Source: JALXDT01 sp964634755 (lineage in GTDB: Bacteria; Acidobacteriota; Aminicenantia; JAMOAD01). Taken from it: DNA of 19,217 nucleotides. This document shows positions 6,122-13,217 of this stretch, one piece after another. Each line of letters begins with the position of its first letter. Position 1 is the first letter of the stretch. Location of the stretch: positions 1 to 19,217 of the forward strand of contig CAZWJH010000048.1 of the NCBI GenBank assembly GCA_964634755.1, written 5' to 3'. Position numbers and translations under genes: made by a program. The notes beneath the pieces were generated by a model. That model had not been told where the DNA came from and made no database searches. It saw only the letters and a program-made list of their open reading frames with translations.

Positions 6122-8834
6122 ATCTTCTCTTTTTTTTCTTTTTCTTTTTTGAAGAGGGCAGTGTGCCTTTTATCTTAAATTTTTGTTTTTGTACTCTTTC
6201 AATCTCTTCTTCGGGGGCAGGTGTGAAGTAGAAGATATCCCTTACCGATTCCTCCTCAATCGTTCTCATTGTCTTTTCAAACATAAAAAATCCCTCTCTC
6301 TTGTACTCCACTAAGGGATCTCTCTGTCCGTATCCTCTAAGCCCTATTCCTTCTCTCAGATGATCCATTGCCAGAAGATGCTCTTTCCATCTTGTATCTA
6401 TTGTCTGAAGAAGTATAACTCTTTCAAACTCTCTCATTCTTTCGCTGCCTACAAACTCCTCTTTAGCATTGTAAAATTCCTTTAATTTTTCCAATAATAG
6501 CTCTGTGTATTCAACTCCATCTATTTCATCTTTGGGTATTCCAATAGATTCAGGATCTATGGCAAACTGAGCTTTAACAGCTGTTCTGAAACTTTCCCAA
6601 TCCCAATCCATTGAATAGACTTTTTCTTTGAGATTTGCTTCCTCTGCAATTGAAAATAGTATATCTTCTATCAAGTTCATAAAGTATTCTTTCTGATCTT
6701 TCCCTTCTAATATCTCCCTTCTCATTGCGTAAATAACTTCTCTCTGCTTGTTCATAACATCATCATAATCGAGAAGGTGTTTTCTTATTGAAAAATTTTG
6801 AGCTTCTATCTGCTTTTGAGCTCTCTCTATTGCACTTGTTACCATTCTATGTCTGATGGGTTCACCTTCCTGAAGCCCACTGAGTCTCATTATATTCTGA
6901 AGTCTGTCTGCTCCCCAGATTCTCATTAAATCATCTTCCAATGAAAGGAAAAATTTTGATGCTCCGGGATCTCCCTGCCTTCCGCATCTTCCTCTCAGCT
7001 GATTATCAATTCTTCTCGCTTCATGTCTTTCCGTTCCTATAACATAAAGCCCGCCAAGCTCTATGACTTTATCATGCTCCTCTTTTGTCTTCCTCTTGAA
7101 TTCATTTGAAACTCTTTCCCATTCCTCTTTACTGACTTCTGATAGTTTTTTCCCCTTTTTCCTGAAGTGCTCTTTTGCTAAAAATTCCGGATTTCCTCCG
7201 AGAAGTATATCAGTTCCTCTTCCGGCCATATTGGTTGCTATCGTAACTGCACCAATTCTTCCTGCCTGAGCGACAATCTCAGCTTCCTTTTCATGATACT
7301 TAGCATTTAAAACAACATGTCTTATTTTTTTTCTTTTTAAAAGAGATGATAATTTCTCGGATTTTTCGATTGAAACTGTCCCGACTAAAACAGGTTGCCC
7401 TTTTTTATTACTCTGCTCAATTTCTCTTACAACCGCATCCCATTTCTCCCTTGCGGTTCTGTATATCTCATCATCGTGCTCTATTCTGATTAATTTTTTG
7501 TTTGTCGGAATTACTATTACGGGAAGTTTATATATCTCAAGAAATTCTGCAGCTTCTGTCTCAGCTGTTCCTGTCATACCCGAAAGTTTTCTGTACATTC
7601 TGAAATAATTCTGAAATGTTATTGATGCTAATGTTTGATACTCTTGCTCTATTTTAACCCTTTCTTTTGCTTCAAGAGCCTGATGAAGCCCCTCAGAGTA
7701 TCTTCTTCCGGGCATAAGTCTTCCCGTGAACTCATCAACAATTAGAACTTTTCCATCTTTTACCATATAATCAACATCTCTTTGAAAAAGTGCATGAGCT
7801 TTCATTGCCTGGTGAATGGCATTAATAAGCTCCATATGCTTCATATCATAAATATTGTTTATTTTGAAGAATTTTTCCGCTTTTGCAATACCCCTTTCCG
7901 TTATTGCCACAGTTTTTGATTTTTCATCAACTTCATAATCTCCGTCAACCTCTTTGGGCTCTTCCCTTTCCATTGAGAACATTGATTTGGGTTTTTCTTT
8001 ATTTGTAACAATGACTTTTTTTAATGTTCTTACAAAAGCATCGGCCTTTCTGTAGATATCAGTATCCTCTTCCGTAGGACCTGAGATAATGAGAGGGGTT
8101 CTCGCTTCATCGATTAAAATACTGTCAACTTCATCAACTATTGCAAAATTATGCCCTCTCTGAACCAGATCCTCCAGAAAATACTTCATATTATCTCTTA
8201 AATAATCAAATCCGAATTCATTGTTTGTTCCATAAGTAATATCAGAATTGTAAGCCTGTTTTCTAAGGTTTTCATCCATATCATGCTGGATATATCCTAC
8301 TGTAAGGCCTAAAAACTCATAAATTGGTCCCATCCATTCTCTGTCTCTTTTTGCTAAATAATCATTTACCGTAACTATATGTACTCCTCTGTTCTGACGG
8401 GGGTTCCCGTGCTCATCCCTTGAATCAAGTGCATTAAGATAAGCAGCAAGAGTTGCAACTAAAGTTTTTCCCTCTCCTGTTTTCATTTCTGCAATATTGC
8501 CTTTGTGGAGTACTATACCGCCCAAAATTTGCACATCAAAATGGCGCATATTTATTACTCTTCTTCCGACTTCTCTTACTATTGCAAAAGCTTCAGGTAA
8601 AATGTAATCTAAATACTCTTTTATCTCCTCATCTCTTCTGTTTTCATCAGAAATATCTCTGTATATCTCATTTATCTTTTCTCTGTATTCGGCTGTTTTA
8701 CCCCTTAATTCATCGTCAGAGAGTTTAACAATTTTAGGCTCAAGCTCCGAGATTTTACGGACTAATGGGAAATATTTTTTTAACTCTCTTTCATTTTTTG
8801 TTCCTACGAACTTCCTGACTATCCATTCAATCAT
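6120..8834 (-). CDS. secA: Protein translocase ATPase SecA
   Basis: Motor of Sec-dependent export, pushing preproteins through SecYEG at the inner membrane. The 904 residues show all family landmarks: Walker A in MKTGEGKT (117-124), the DEAD-like DEVDSILIDEARTP (234-247), the SGMTGTAETE segment, NMAGRGTDILLGG, and RRIDNQLRGRCGRQGDPG in motor domain 2, then the helical scaffold with LLDYDDVMNKQR. Two oddities are visible. About ten extra residues (around 138-148, rich in charged residues) precede GVHIVTVNDYLA. The C-terminus has no Cys-rich zinc and SecB-binding motif; it ends in a run of Lys and Arg. That suggests no classical SecB docking. The ATG at 8834 has no Shine-Dalgarno sequence and lies eight bases after a -10-like element, suggesting leaderless mRNA. 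guaB follows after nine bases. Confidence 0.97.
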   Translation of the reverse strand: MIEWIVRKFVGTKNERELKKYFPLVRKISELEPKIVKLSDDELRGKTAEYREKINEIYRDISDENRRDEEIKEYLDYILPEAFAIVREVGRRVINMRHFDVQILGGIVLHKGNIAEMKTGEGKTLVATLAAYLNALDSRDEHGNPRQNRGVHIVTVNDYLAKRDREWMGPIYEFLGLTVGYIQHDMDENLRKQAYNSDITYGTNNEFGFDYLRDNMKYFLEDLVQRGHNFAIVDEVDSILIDEARTPLIISGPTEEDTDIYRKADAFVRTLKKVIVTNKEKPKSMFSMEREEPKEVDGDYEVDEKSKTVAITERGIAKAEKFFKINNIYDMKHMELINAIHQAMKAHALFQRDVDYMVKDGKVLIVDEFTGRLMPGRRYSEGLHQALEAKERVKIEQEYQTLASITFQNYFRMYRKLSGMTGTAETEAAEFLEIYKLPVIVIPTNKKLIRIEHDDEIYRTAREKWDAVVREIEQSNKKGQPVLVGTVSIEKSEKLSSLLKRKKIRHVVLNAKYHEKEAEIVAQAGRIGAVTIATNMAGRGTDILLGGNPEFLAKEHFRKKGKKLSEVSKEEWERVSNEFKRKTKEEHDKVIELGGLYVIGTERHEARRIDNQLRGRCGRQGDPGASKFFLSLEDDLMRIWGADRLQNIMRLSGLQEGEPIRHRMVTSAIERAQKQIEAQNFSIRKHLLDYDDVMNKQREVIYAMRREILEGKDQKEYFMNLIEDILFSIAEEANLKEKVYSMDWDWESFRTAVKAQFAIDPESIGIPKDEIDGVEYTELLLEKLKEFYNAKEEFVGSERMREFERVILLQTIDTRWKEHLLAMDHLREGIGLRGYGQRDPLVEYKREGFFMFEKTMRTIEEESVRDIFYFTPAPEEEIERVQKQKFKIKGTLPSSKKKKKKKRR

Positions 8835-8842
8835 AATGAGTA

Positions 8843-8871
8843 ATTTTATATGTTTTGAGCTGTTTAGTCAA
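8843..8871 (-). promoter_or_regulatory. Probable secA promoter, near-leaderless
   Basis: Reading the minus strand, TTGACT (8871-8866), 17 bases, then TAAAAT (8848-8843). Each hexamer matches the sigma-70 consensus in five of six positions and the spacing is ideal. Only eight bases separate the -10 from the secA ATG, so a start point at the usual distance falls at or one or two bases before the start codon. It lies downstream of the hairpin terminator at 8899-8926, consistent with an independent secA transcript. Confidence 0.6.
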
Positions 8872-8898
8872 ACTTATGTTTAGCTCTAAGTAAGTGAA

Positions 8899-8926
8899 AA
8901 TGGGAGGAGATTTATCTCCTCCCATT
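8899..8926 (-). terminator. Rho-independent terminator after the secreted two-domain protein gene
   Basis: A perfect 12-base inverted repeat (AATGGGAGGAGA paired with its complement) with a four-base AT loop; one further A-T pair is possible. On the minus strand it is followed by a short run of T, giving ATTTTC, and it lies 29 bases after the stop codon at 8956. On the plus strand no T run follows, so I assign it to the minus strand. The T run is short, so termination may be incomplete. Confidence 0.7.
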
Positions 8927-8955
8927 GAATAATAAAAAACTTCCCTCTATATGAA

Positions 8956-9696
8956 CTACCTCTCTCTATGATTTTTTAATTCTTTTTTAATTCTTTCTTT
9001 GTTTATTGAAATTGGTAAAGAATATGTCTCAATATTTTTATGGGGGACTGTGATTTTTATTACATAAGTGCCACATGGAATATTAATGGGAACCTTCCAG
9101 TTAAAGCTGAAATGTTTTTTTAAGATAGGTTTTTTATCAGGGAGCCCCATGGCAGGGGGAAGTATCTTTTTAATTTCCTTGATTTTTTTTGTTTTATCTA
9201 CAGAATAGAGCTCTAAAATAAAATTCTTGGGAAGTTTCTCTTTTGTTTCCCACTCGATATGTAGAGTTTTGCCGGGCTCTACGAATATCGGAGAAAGGGG
9301 AATTTTGATTTTTATCTGTTCCTTTGTAGGTGGATTTTCATCCTTTTCAACTATTTTAAAGACCTCACTTTTCCCTAATATTTTTCCTATTGGCGATAAA
9401 ATGAAAATTCTGTATTTTCCATTAGGTATGTCTTTAAAAGTATCAAAAGAGCAAATGAATTCTCCTGTGTTTTTTGAGTTTTTTGAAATTTCTTTGATTT
9501 TCCTTTTCCCTTCTTTATCATAGAGAAAAATCATGATTCTCGCAGGTTTTTCTCCAAGTTTCAACCATTTTATTTTGTGAGCTCCGTATTTTGTCCATTT
9601 TTCACCTGGTACCGGACTGTTTATAATGTAAGTTCCGGAAATAAGGCTTGTTATCAGGGAAGCAATCATTAATATAAAAAGAGTTCTTTTTTTCAT
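8956..9696 (-). CDS. Secreted protein with two Ig-like (Kre9/KNH-type) domains
   Basis: This 246-residue protein has a typical signal peptide (KKR, then a hydrophobic core at about 5-19, cleavage near Gly21) and no further membrane segment. Residues about 22-115 begin INSPVPGEKW, continue HKIKWLKLG and end with NGKYRIFI. This is the pattern of the Kre9/KNH-type domain (Ser-Thr-rich GPI-anchored family, PF10342), seen in bacterial surface and secreted proteins, where sections usually open with SPNGGE and contain an I-x-W strand. Residues about 128-233 repeat the plan (EPGKTLHIEWE, then PCGTYVIKIT). One Cys occurs in each domain (Cys82, Cys208). The tail is strongly basic. A GGAGG seven bases before the ATG fixes the start, and it has its own promoter and terminator. 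Domain assignment is by pattern; role unknown, probably binding or structural at the surface. Confidence 0.65.
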   Translation of the reverse strand: MKKRTLFILMIASLITSLISGTYIINSPVPGEKWTKYGAHKIKWLKLGEKPARIMIFLYDKEGKRKIKEISKNSKNTGEFICSFDTFKDIPNGKYRIFILSPIGKILGKSEVFKIVEKDENPPTKEQIKIKIPLSPIFVEPGKTLHIEWETKEKLPKNFILELYSVDKTKKIKEIKKILPPAMGLPDKKPILKKHFSFNWKVPINIPCGTYVIKITVPHKNIETYSLPISINKERIKKELKNHRER

Positions 9697-9716
9697 CTTA
9701 AAGCCTCCAATTTTTA

Positions 9717-9745
9717 ATAATAATTATTTTCAATAATTGTGCCAA
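9717..9745 (-). promoter_or_regulatory. Sigma-70-type promoter of the secreted two-domain protein gene
   Basis: On the minus strand TTGGCA (9745-9740), exactly 17 bases, then TATTAT (9722-9717), each five of six to consensus. The expected start point near 9710 leaves a short leader with GGAGG (9708-9704) seven bases before the ATG. The rest of the 205-base gap (9697-9901) upstream of this promoter is AT-rich and shows no gene. Confidence 0.65.
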
Positions 9746-9901
9746 AGGAAAGTTATGAAATATTAGGAATTTTCACTTCTTATTTTATTCCACTTAAACA
9801 AAAAAGTCGACATTCGGACAAAAATGTTAAACTGTTAAAAGGAATTTAAAGATGATTGTGAATAGCACTTTTAAGTAAAATTAAGATAAAAGTTCGGATT
9901 C

Positions 9902-11386
9902 TCAATCTTCTTTTGGTTTTAAAAGAGGAAATAGAATTACTTCTTTTATTGATTTTGTACCGGTTATTATCATTGTTAATCTATCAATCCCTATTCCTTC
10001 TCCTGCGGCGGGAGGCATTCCGTACTGCAGAGCTTTTATGTAATCATAATCTATTAAGTGAGCTTCTTCATCTCCTGCTTCTCTGTCTTTTACCTGTTCT
10101 TTGAATCTTTGAAGCTGAATTTCAGGATCATTAAGCTCTGAGAACCCATTGGCAAGCTCCATCTTTGCCATAAAAAGCTCAAACCTTTCGGTTCTTCCGG
10201 GTATCTTGCGGTGAGGTTTTGAAAGAGGGGAAATTTCTTCCGGATGGTTCATTACAAAGGTAGGCTGGACAAGGTTCTCCTTTACATACTCATCAAAAAC
10301 ATAATCAAGAGCTTTTCCATAAGTAGGGGTAAGATTCTCTTCCCCCGCTAATTTAAGTGCATGCTTTATTAACTTCTCTTTGTCCAATATCTCCTCTTTT
10401 GAAAGTGAGGAATATTTTTCTATTGCTTCAATAAAATCTAATTTTTGAAAGGGCGGTTTAAGGTTGATTTCATTCCCCTCGAATTCTATTTTTTCAGGAG
10501 CAATCCCTTTGTCAATTAAATCTTGAAAAAGCTCTTCTGTTAACTTAATTAAATCTTCAAAATCACTGTATGCCTGATAAAACTCAAGCATTGTAAACTC
10601 AGGGTTATGCTGGGATGAGATCCCTTCATTCCTGAAATTTCTATTAATTTCATATACCCTTTCAAAACCTCCGACCAAAAGCCTTTTTAAATAAAGTTCG
10701 GGGGCTATCCTAAGATACAAGTCAATGTTGAGTGCATTGTGGTGGGTAATAAAGGGCCTTGCTATTGCTCCTCCGGGGATTGGTTGCATCATTGGTGTTT
10801 CAACTTCTATGTAGTCTCTGCTGTCCAAAAATCTTCTGATTTCCCTTATCATCCTGAATCTCTTTTCAAAAATCTCCCTTGATTCGGGATTAATGAAAAG
10901 ATCCAGATACCTCTGTCTGAATCTGAGCTCTTTATCCTGAAGCCCATGCCATTTTTCAGGCAAAGGCAAAAGACATTTTGAGAGGAATTCAAACTTTTCA
11001 ACTACAATTGTTAGCTCCCCAGTTCTTGTTTTAAAAAGTTTCCCCTCTACTCCTACAAAATCTCCCAAATCAAAGCTTTTGAATAATTTGTAGTTTTCAT
11101 TCCCTACTATATTCTTTTTCAAATATATTTGAAGTTTATCTTTTCCATTTGTTAGGTGAAAAAAGGATGCTCCTCCCATAATTCTTTTGGCTATAATTCT
11201 TCCCGCTGTAGTTACTTCTATTTTCTCCTTTTCTAATTCTTCCTCACTTTTATCTTTATGTTTTTTGACAATATTACTTATATTTTCTTTAATATTATAG
11301 GAGTAGGGATAAGGTTCAATTCCTGATTCTCTTAACTTTTTTAATTTTTCTTCTCTTACCTTAATTTCATCTGTTATTTCTGACAT
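9902..11386 (-). CDS. lysS: Lysyl-tRNA synthetase, class II
   Basis: Charges tRNA-Lys with lysine in the cytoplasm. The 494 residues show the class II LysRS order: N-terminal helix (1-50), OB-fold anticodon-binding domain (about 58-140, with AGRIIAKRIMGGASFFHL), linker with GLQDKELRFRQRYLDL, then the catalytic domain. Motif 2 is FRNEGISSQHNPEFTMLE (251-268) and motif 3 is GEGIGIDRLTMI (462-473). The lysine-recognition region around PLSKPHR and GRTERFELFMAKMELANGFSELNDP is intact. GGAGG six bases before the ATG at 11386 supports the start. It lies 81 bases downstream of the diguanylate cyclase gene on the same strand and has a possible promoter in that gap, so it may be transcribed both alone and by read-through. 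No editing domain or fusion. Confidence 0.97.
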   Translation of the reverse strand: MSEITDEIKVREEKLKKLRESGIEPYPYSYNIKENISNIVKKHKDKSEEELEKEKIEVTTAGRIIAKRIMGGASFFHLTNGKDKLQIYLKKNIVGNENYKLFKSFDLGDFVGVEGKLFKTRTGELTIVVEKFEFLSKCLLPLPEKWHGLQDKELRFRQRYLDLFINPESREIFEKRFRMIREIRRFLDSRDYIEVETPMMQPIPGGAIARPFITHHNALNIDLYLRIAPELYLKRLLVGGFERVYEINRNFRNEGISSQHNPEFTMLEFYQAYSDFEDLIKLTEELFQDLIDKGIAPEKIEFEGNEINLKPPFQKLDFIEAIEKYSSLSKEEILDKEKLIKHALKLAGEENLTPTYGKALDYVFDEYVKENLVQPTFVMNHPEEISPLSKPHRKIPGRTERFELFMAKMELANGFSELNDPEIQLQRFKEQVKDREAGDEEAHLIDYDYIKALQYGMPPAAGEGIGIDRLTMIITGTKSIKEVILFPLLKPKED

Positions 11387-11410
11387 TTTTTACCTCCATT
11401 AAAAATCTCT

Positions 11411-11446
11411 CCAATTTTACCATTTTTTTTTGATGATTGAAATTGG
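11411..11446 (-). promoter_or_regulatory. Possible lysS promoter with extended -10 inside an inverted repeat
   Basis: On the minus strand TGGTAAAAT (11422-11414) is an extended -10 element (TGN plus a five-of-six hexamer); the 17-base-upstream -35 is poor (TTTCAA). The start point would be near 11407, leaving a short leader carrying GGAGG. Seven-base arms (11411-11417 and 11440-11446) form an inverted repeat around a 22-base A-rich loop that includes the -10. The same repeat followed by a T run could instead be a weak terminator for the upstream gene, so the two readings compete. Confidence 0.35.
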
Positions 11447-11467
11447 AAAAATTTGTTCTAAATCTTT

Positions 11468-13123
11468 TTACTCTTTGATAATTTTATCTCTTCCGCTTTC
11501 CTTTGCTTTATATAATCTTTCATCAGCAATTTTTATCAAAGAAGTTATTTTTTCACCATCTTTTAATTCTGATTTTGTGGAAATTCCTCCGCTTATCGTA
11601 ATTTTTATTCCGTCTACTTCTTTCTTTTTTACATTATTTCTTACTCTTTCAGCTACAATAAAAGCGGTCTCTTTGTTTGTATAAGGAAGTAATAGCAAAA
11701 ACTCTTCTCCCCCAACCCGTGCAGGGGTGTCATAGTCTCTTATACTTTCTTTTAATGTGTTTGCAAACATTTCAAGGATTTCATCTCCCTTTTGATGCCC
11801 ATAGGTATCATTTACATTTTTAAAGTGATCAATATCAAACATCACTATGCTCAGGTCAGAATTATTTCTTTGAGCCCTCTCAAATTCAGCTTCAAGAAGT
11901 TCAAACATAGCTCTTCTTGTAAAAAGAAGTGTTAGAGGGTCTTTAAAAGATAATTCTTTTAATTTTGAATTAACTTCATTTAGTTTTTTTATTTTTTCAT
12001 AAAGTTTAATTTGGAGATCAACTCTGAGATTGAGTTCTTCTTCGTAAAAAGGGATATAAAGAAAATCATCCATCCCGGAAGACAATGCTTGCAGAACTGT
12101 TTCCTTGCTTCTTGTAGCAGAGATTCCTATTACGGGTATGTTCTTTCTAATACCTTTAACCTCTTTTGAAAGGGTTAGTCCATCCATATCGGGCATGTGT
12201 ATATCTGTTATTATAATATCAATGTTTTCATCTCTTTTAATGTAAGTAAGAGCTTCTAAGGCTCTTTCAAATGCAATCACCTCTTTACCATTTTTTTTAA
12301 GAATATGATGGAGAACAGAAATTTGTGCCTTTGAATCATCAATGATTACTGCCTTCTTTGTAAAAGCACTCTTTTTTAAAGATGTTAGTGTTTTTTCTAC
12401 AAAGTTAAGCAGTCCTCCATGATTAAATGGTTTTATAAAGTATTCCACTATGCCTGCTTCAAAGGCTTTTTTAATGGTTAATGGATCATCTATACTGCTT
12501 AACATTATTATTGGAAGATGCTGAAAAGAGGGATTTTCTCTAACCTCTTTGGAAAATTCAAAGCCATCCATCCCAGCCATTTCAACATCAAGAGTAATCA
12601 AGTCTATTTTTTCTCTTTTTAAAATTTCAAGCCCTTCCTCCCCGCTTTTAGCTTCAAATGTATTAAAACCTCCACTCTCAAGCTCCAATTTTACTATCTT
12701 TCTTGATGTGCTACTATCATCCACTATTAGGATTTTTTCATCTTTTTTATCTTTTTCTATTAAGCTATTAATAGCATCTAAAATTTCTTCTTTTTTAAAT
12801 GGTTTATGTATAAAAATGTTGGAGCCTGAGTCAAAAGCCTTTTTGATGTCGAATTTCTCCTCCACACTTGACATCATAATAACAGGAATATTCGCAAGAA
12901 TTTTGTTATCTCGTATCTCTCTGCAAATCCAGTGCCCATCAATTTCATCTTCTCCAAGATAGATATCTAAAAGGATAAGTTTAGGCTCTATCTTTTCAAG
13001 TTCACTAATGATATTGTTAAATTTTTCAATAGTTACAACTTCAAAACCGCCTTCTGAAATGTATTTTTTCGCAATATTCCTTATGGTTAAACTATCATCA
13101 ATTATTGCTATTTTCCCCTTCAT
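11468..13123 (-). CDS. Response regulator with three receiver domains and a GGDEF diguanylate cyclase
   Basis: A 551-residue cytoplasmic signalling protein that probably makes cyclic-di-GMP from two GTP. Receiver 1 spans about 3-120 (acid pair Asp9-Asp10, acceptor Asp53, Lys107). Receiver 2 spans about 130-248 (Asp135-Asp136, acceptor Asp179, Lys231). Receiver 3 spans about 257-375 (Asp262-Asp263, acceptor Asp307). Receiver 3 has YIPF where the others have KPF, so the conserved Lys is replaced by Ile357. A linker helix (about 375-392) leads to the GGDEF domain with SFKDPLTLL, FDIDHFKNVND and the active signature ARVGGEEF (468-475). An RxxD inhibitory site (Arg462 to Asp465) lies nine residues before GGEEF, so product inhibition is likely. 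The layout resembles PleD (two receivers plus GGDEF) with one extra receiver. No histidine kinase is nearby. The ATG at 13123 lacks a Shine-Dalgarno sequence. Confidence 0.93.
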   Translation of the reverse strand: MKGKIAIIDDSLTIRNIAKKYISEGGFEVVTIEKFNNIISELEKIEPKLILLDIYLGEDEIDGHWICREIRDNKILANIPVIMMSSVEEKFDIKKAFDSGSNIFIHKPFKKEEILDAINSLIEKDKKDEKILIVDDSSTSRKIVKLELESGGFNTFEAKSGEEGLEILKREKIDLITLDVEMAGMDGFEFSKEVRENPSFQHLPIIMLSSIDDPLTIKKAFEAGIVEYFIKPFNHGGLLNFVEKTLTSLKKSAFTKKAVIIDDSKAQISVLHHILKKNGKEVIAFERALEALTYIKRDENIDIIITDIHMPDMDGLTLSKEVKGIRKNIPVIGISATRSKETVLQALSSGMDDFLYIPFYEEELNLRVDLQIKLYEKIKKLNEVNSKLKELSFKDPLTLLFTRRAMFELLEAEFERAQRNNSDLSIVMFDIDHFKNVNDTYGHQKGDEILEMFANTLKESIRDYDTPARVGGEEFLLLLPYTNKETAFIVAERVRNNVKKKEVDGIKITISGGISTKSELKDGEKITSLIKIADERLYKAKESGRDKIIKE

Positions 13124-13129
13124 TTATTT

Positions 13130-13158
13130 ATATTAGCTTTTTTTGTCTTATTTTGCAA
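13130..13158 (-). promoter_or_regulatory. Possible leaderless promoter of the receiver-GGDEF gene
   Basis: On the minus strand TTGCAA (13158-13153), 17 bases, then TAATAT (13135-13130), each four of six to consensus. Six bases separate the -10 from the ATG at 13123, so the expected start point is the start codon itself. The match is modest, but the gene has no Shine-Dalgarno sequence and this is the only promoter-like pair close to it. Confidence 0.35.
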
Positions 13159-13166
13159 TATTATGA

Positions 13167-13196
13167 TTGACAAAACCATCTTGCCTAACATAAAAT
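13167..13196 (+). promoter_or_regulatory. Strong promoter of the M16 peptidase operon
   Basis: A perfect TTGACA (13167-13172) is followed after 18 bases by TAAAAT (13191-13196, five of six). The start point near 13203 gives a leader of about 15 bases containing GGGAGG (13208-13213), four bases before the GTG start. It lies just outside, and points away from, the possible promoter of the receiver-GGDEF gene; the 94-base intergenic region holds both. Confidence 0.7.
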
Positions 13197-13217
13197 AGAG
13201 TAATTTAGGGAGGATAA

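Noticed and set aside
8453..8728. Leu-rich open frame of 91 codons on the plus strand, superficially membrane-like
   Set aside because: Entirely antisense to the conserved N-terminal part of secA; the Leu richness reflects the complementary codons.
9227..9523. Open frame of 98 codons on the plus strand
   Set aside because: Antisense to the secreted two-domain gene, which has a signal peptide, ribosome site, promoter and terminator.
9727..9745. Possible sigma-54 promoter, TTGGCAC then five bases then TTGAA on the minus strand
   Set aside because: The -12 element lacks the conserved GC, and the same bases form a better sigma-70 pair (TTGGCA, 17 bases, TATTAT).
9746..9901. Small RNA or riboswitch in the gap between lysS and the secreted protein gene
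   Set aside because: Only short AT-rich repeats (GTTAAA twice, a GTCGAC palindrome) are visible, with no stable stem or known riboswitch core.
12549..12962. Open frame of 137 codons on the plus strand
   Set aside because: Antisense shadow of the receiver domains; low-complexity Ser-rich product with no ribosome site.
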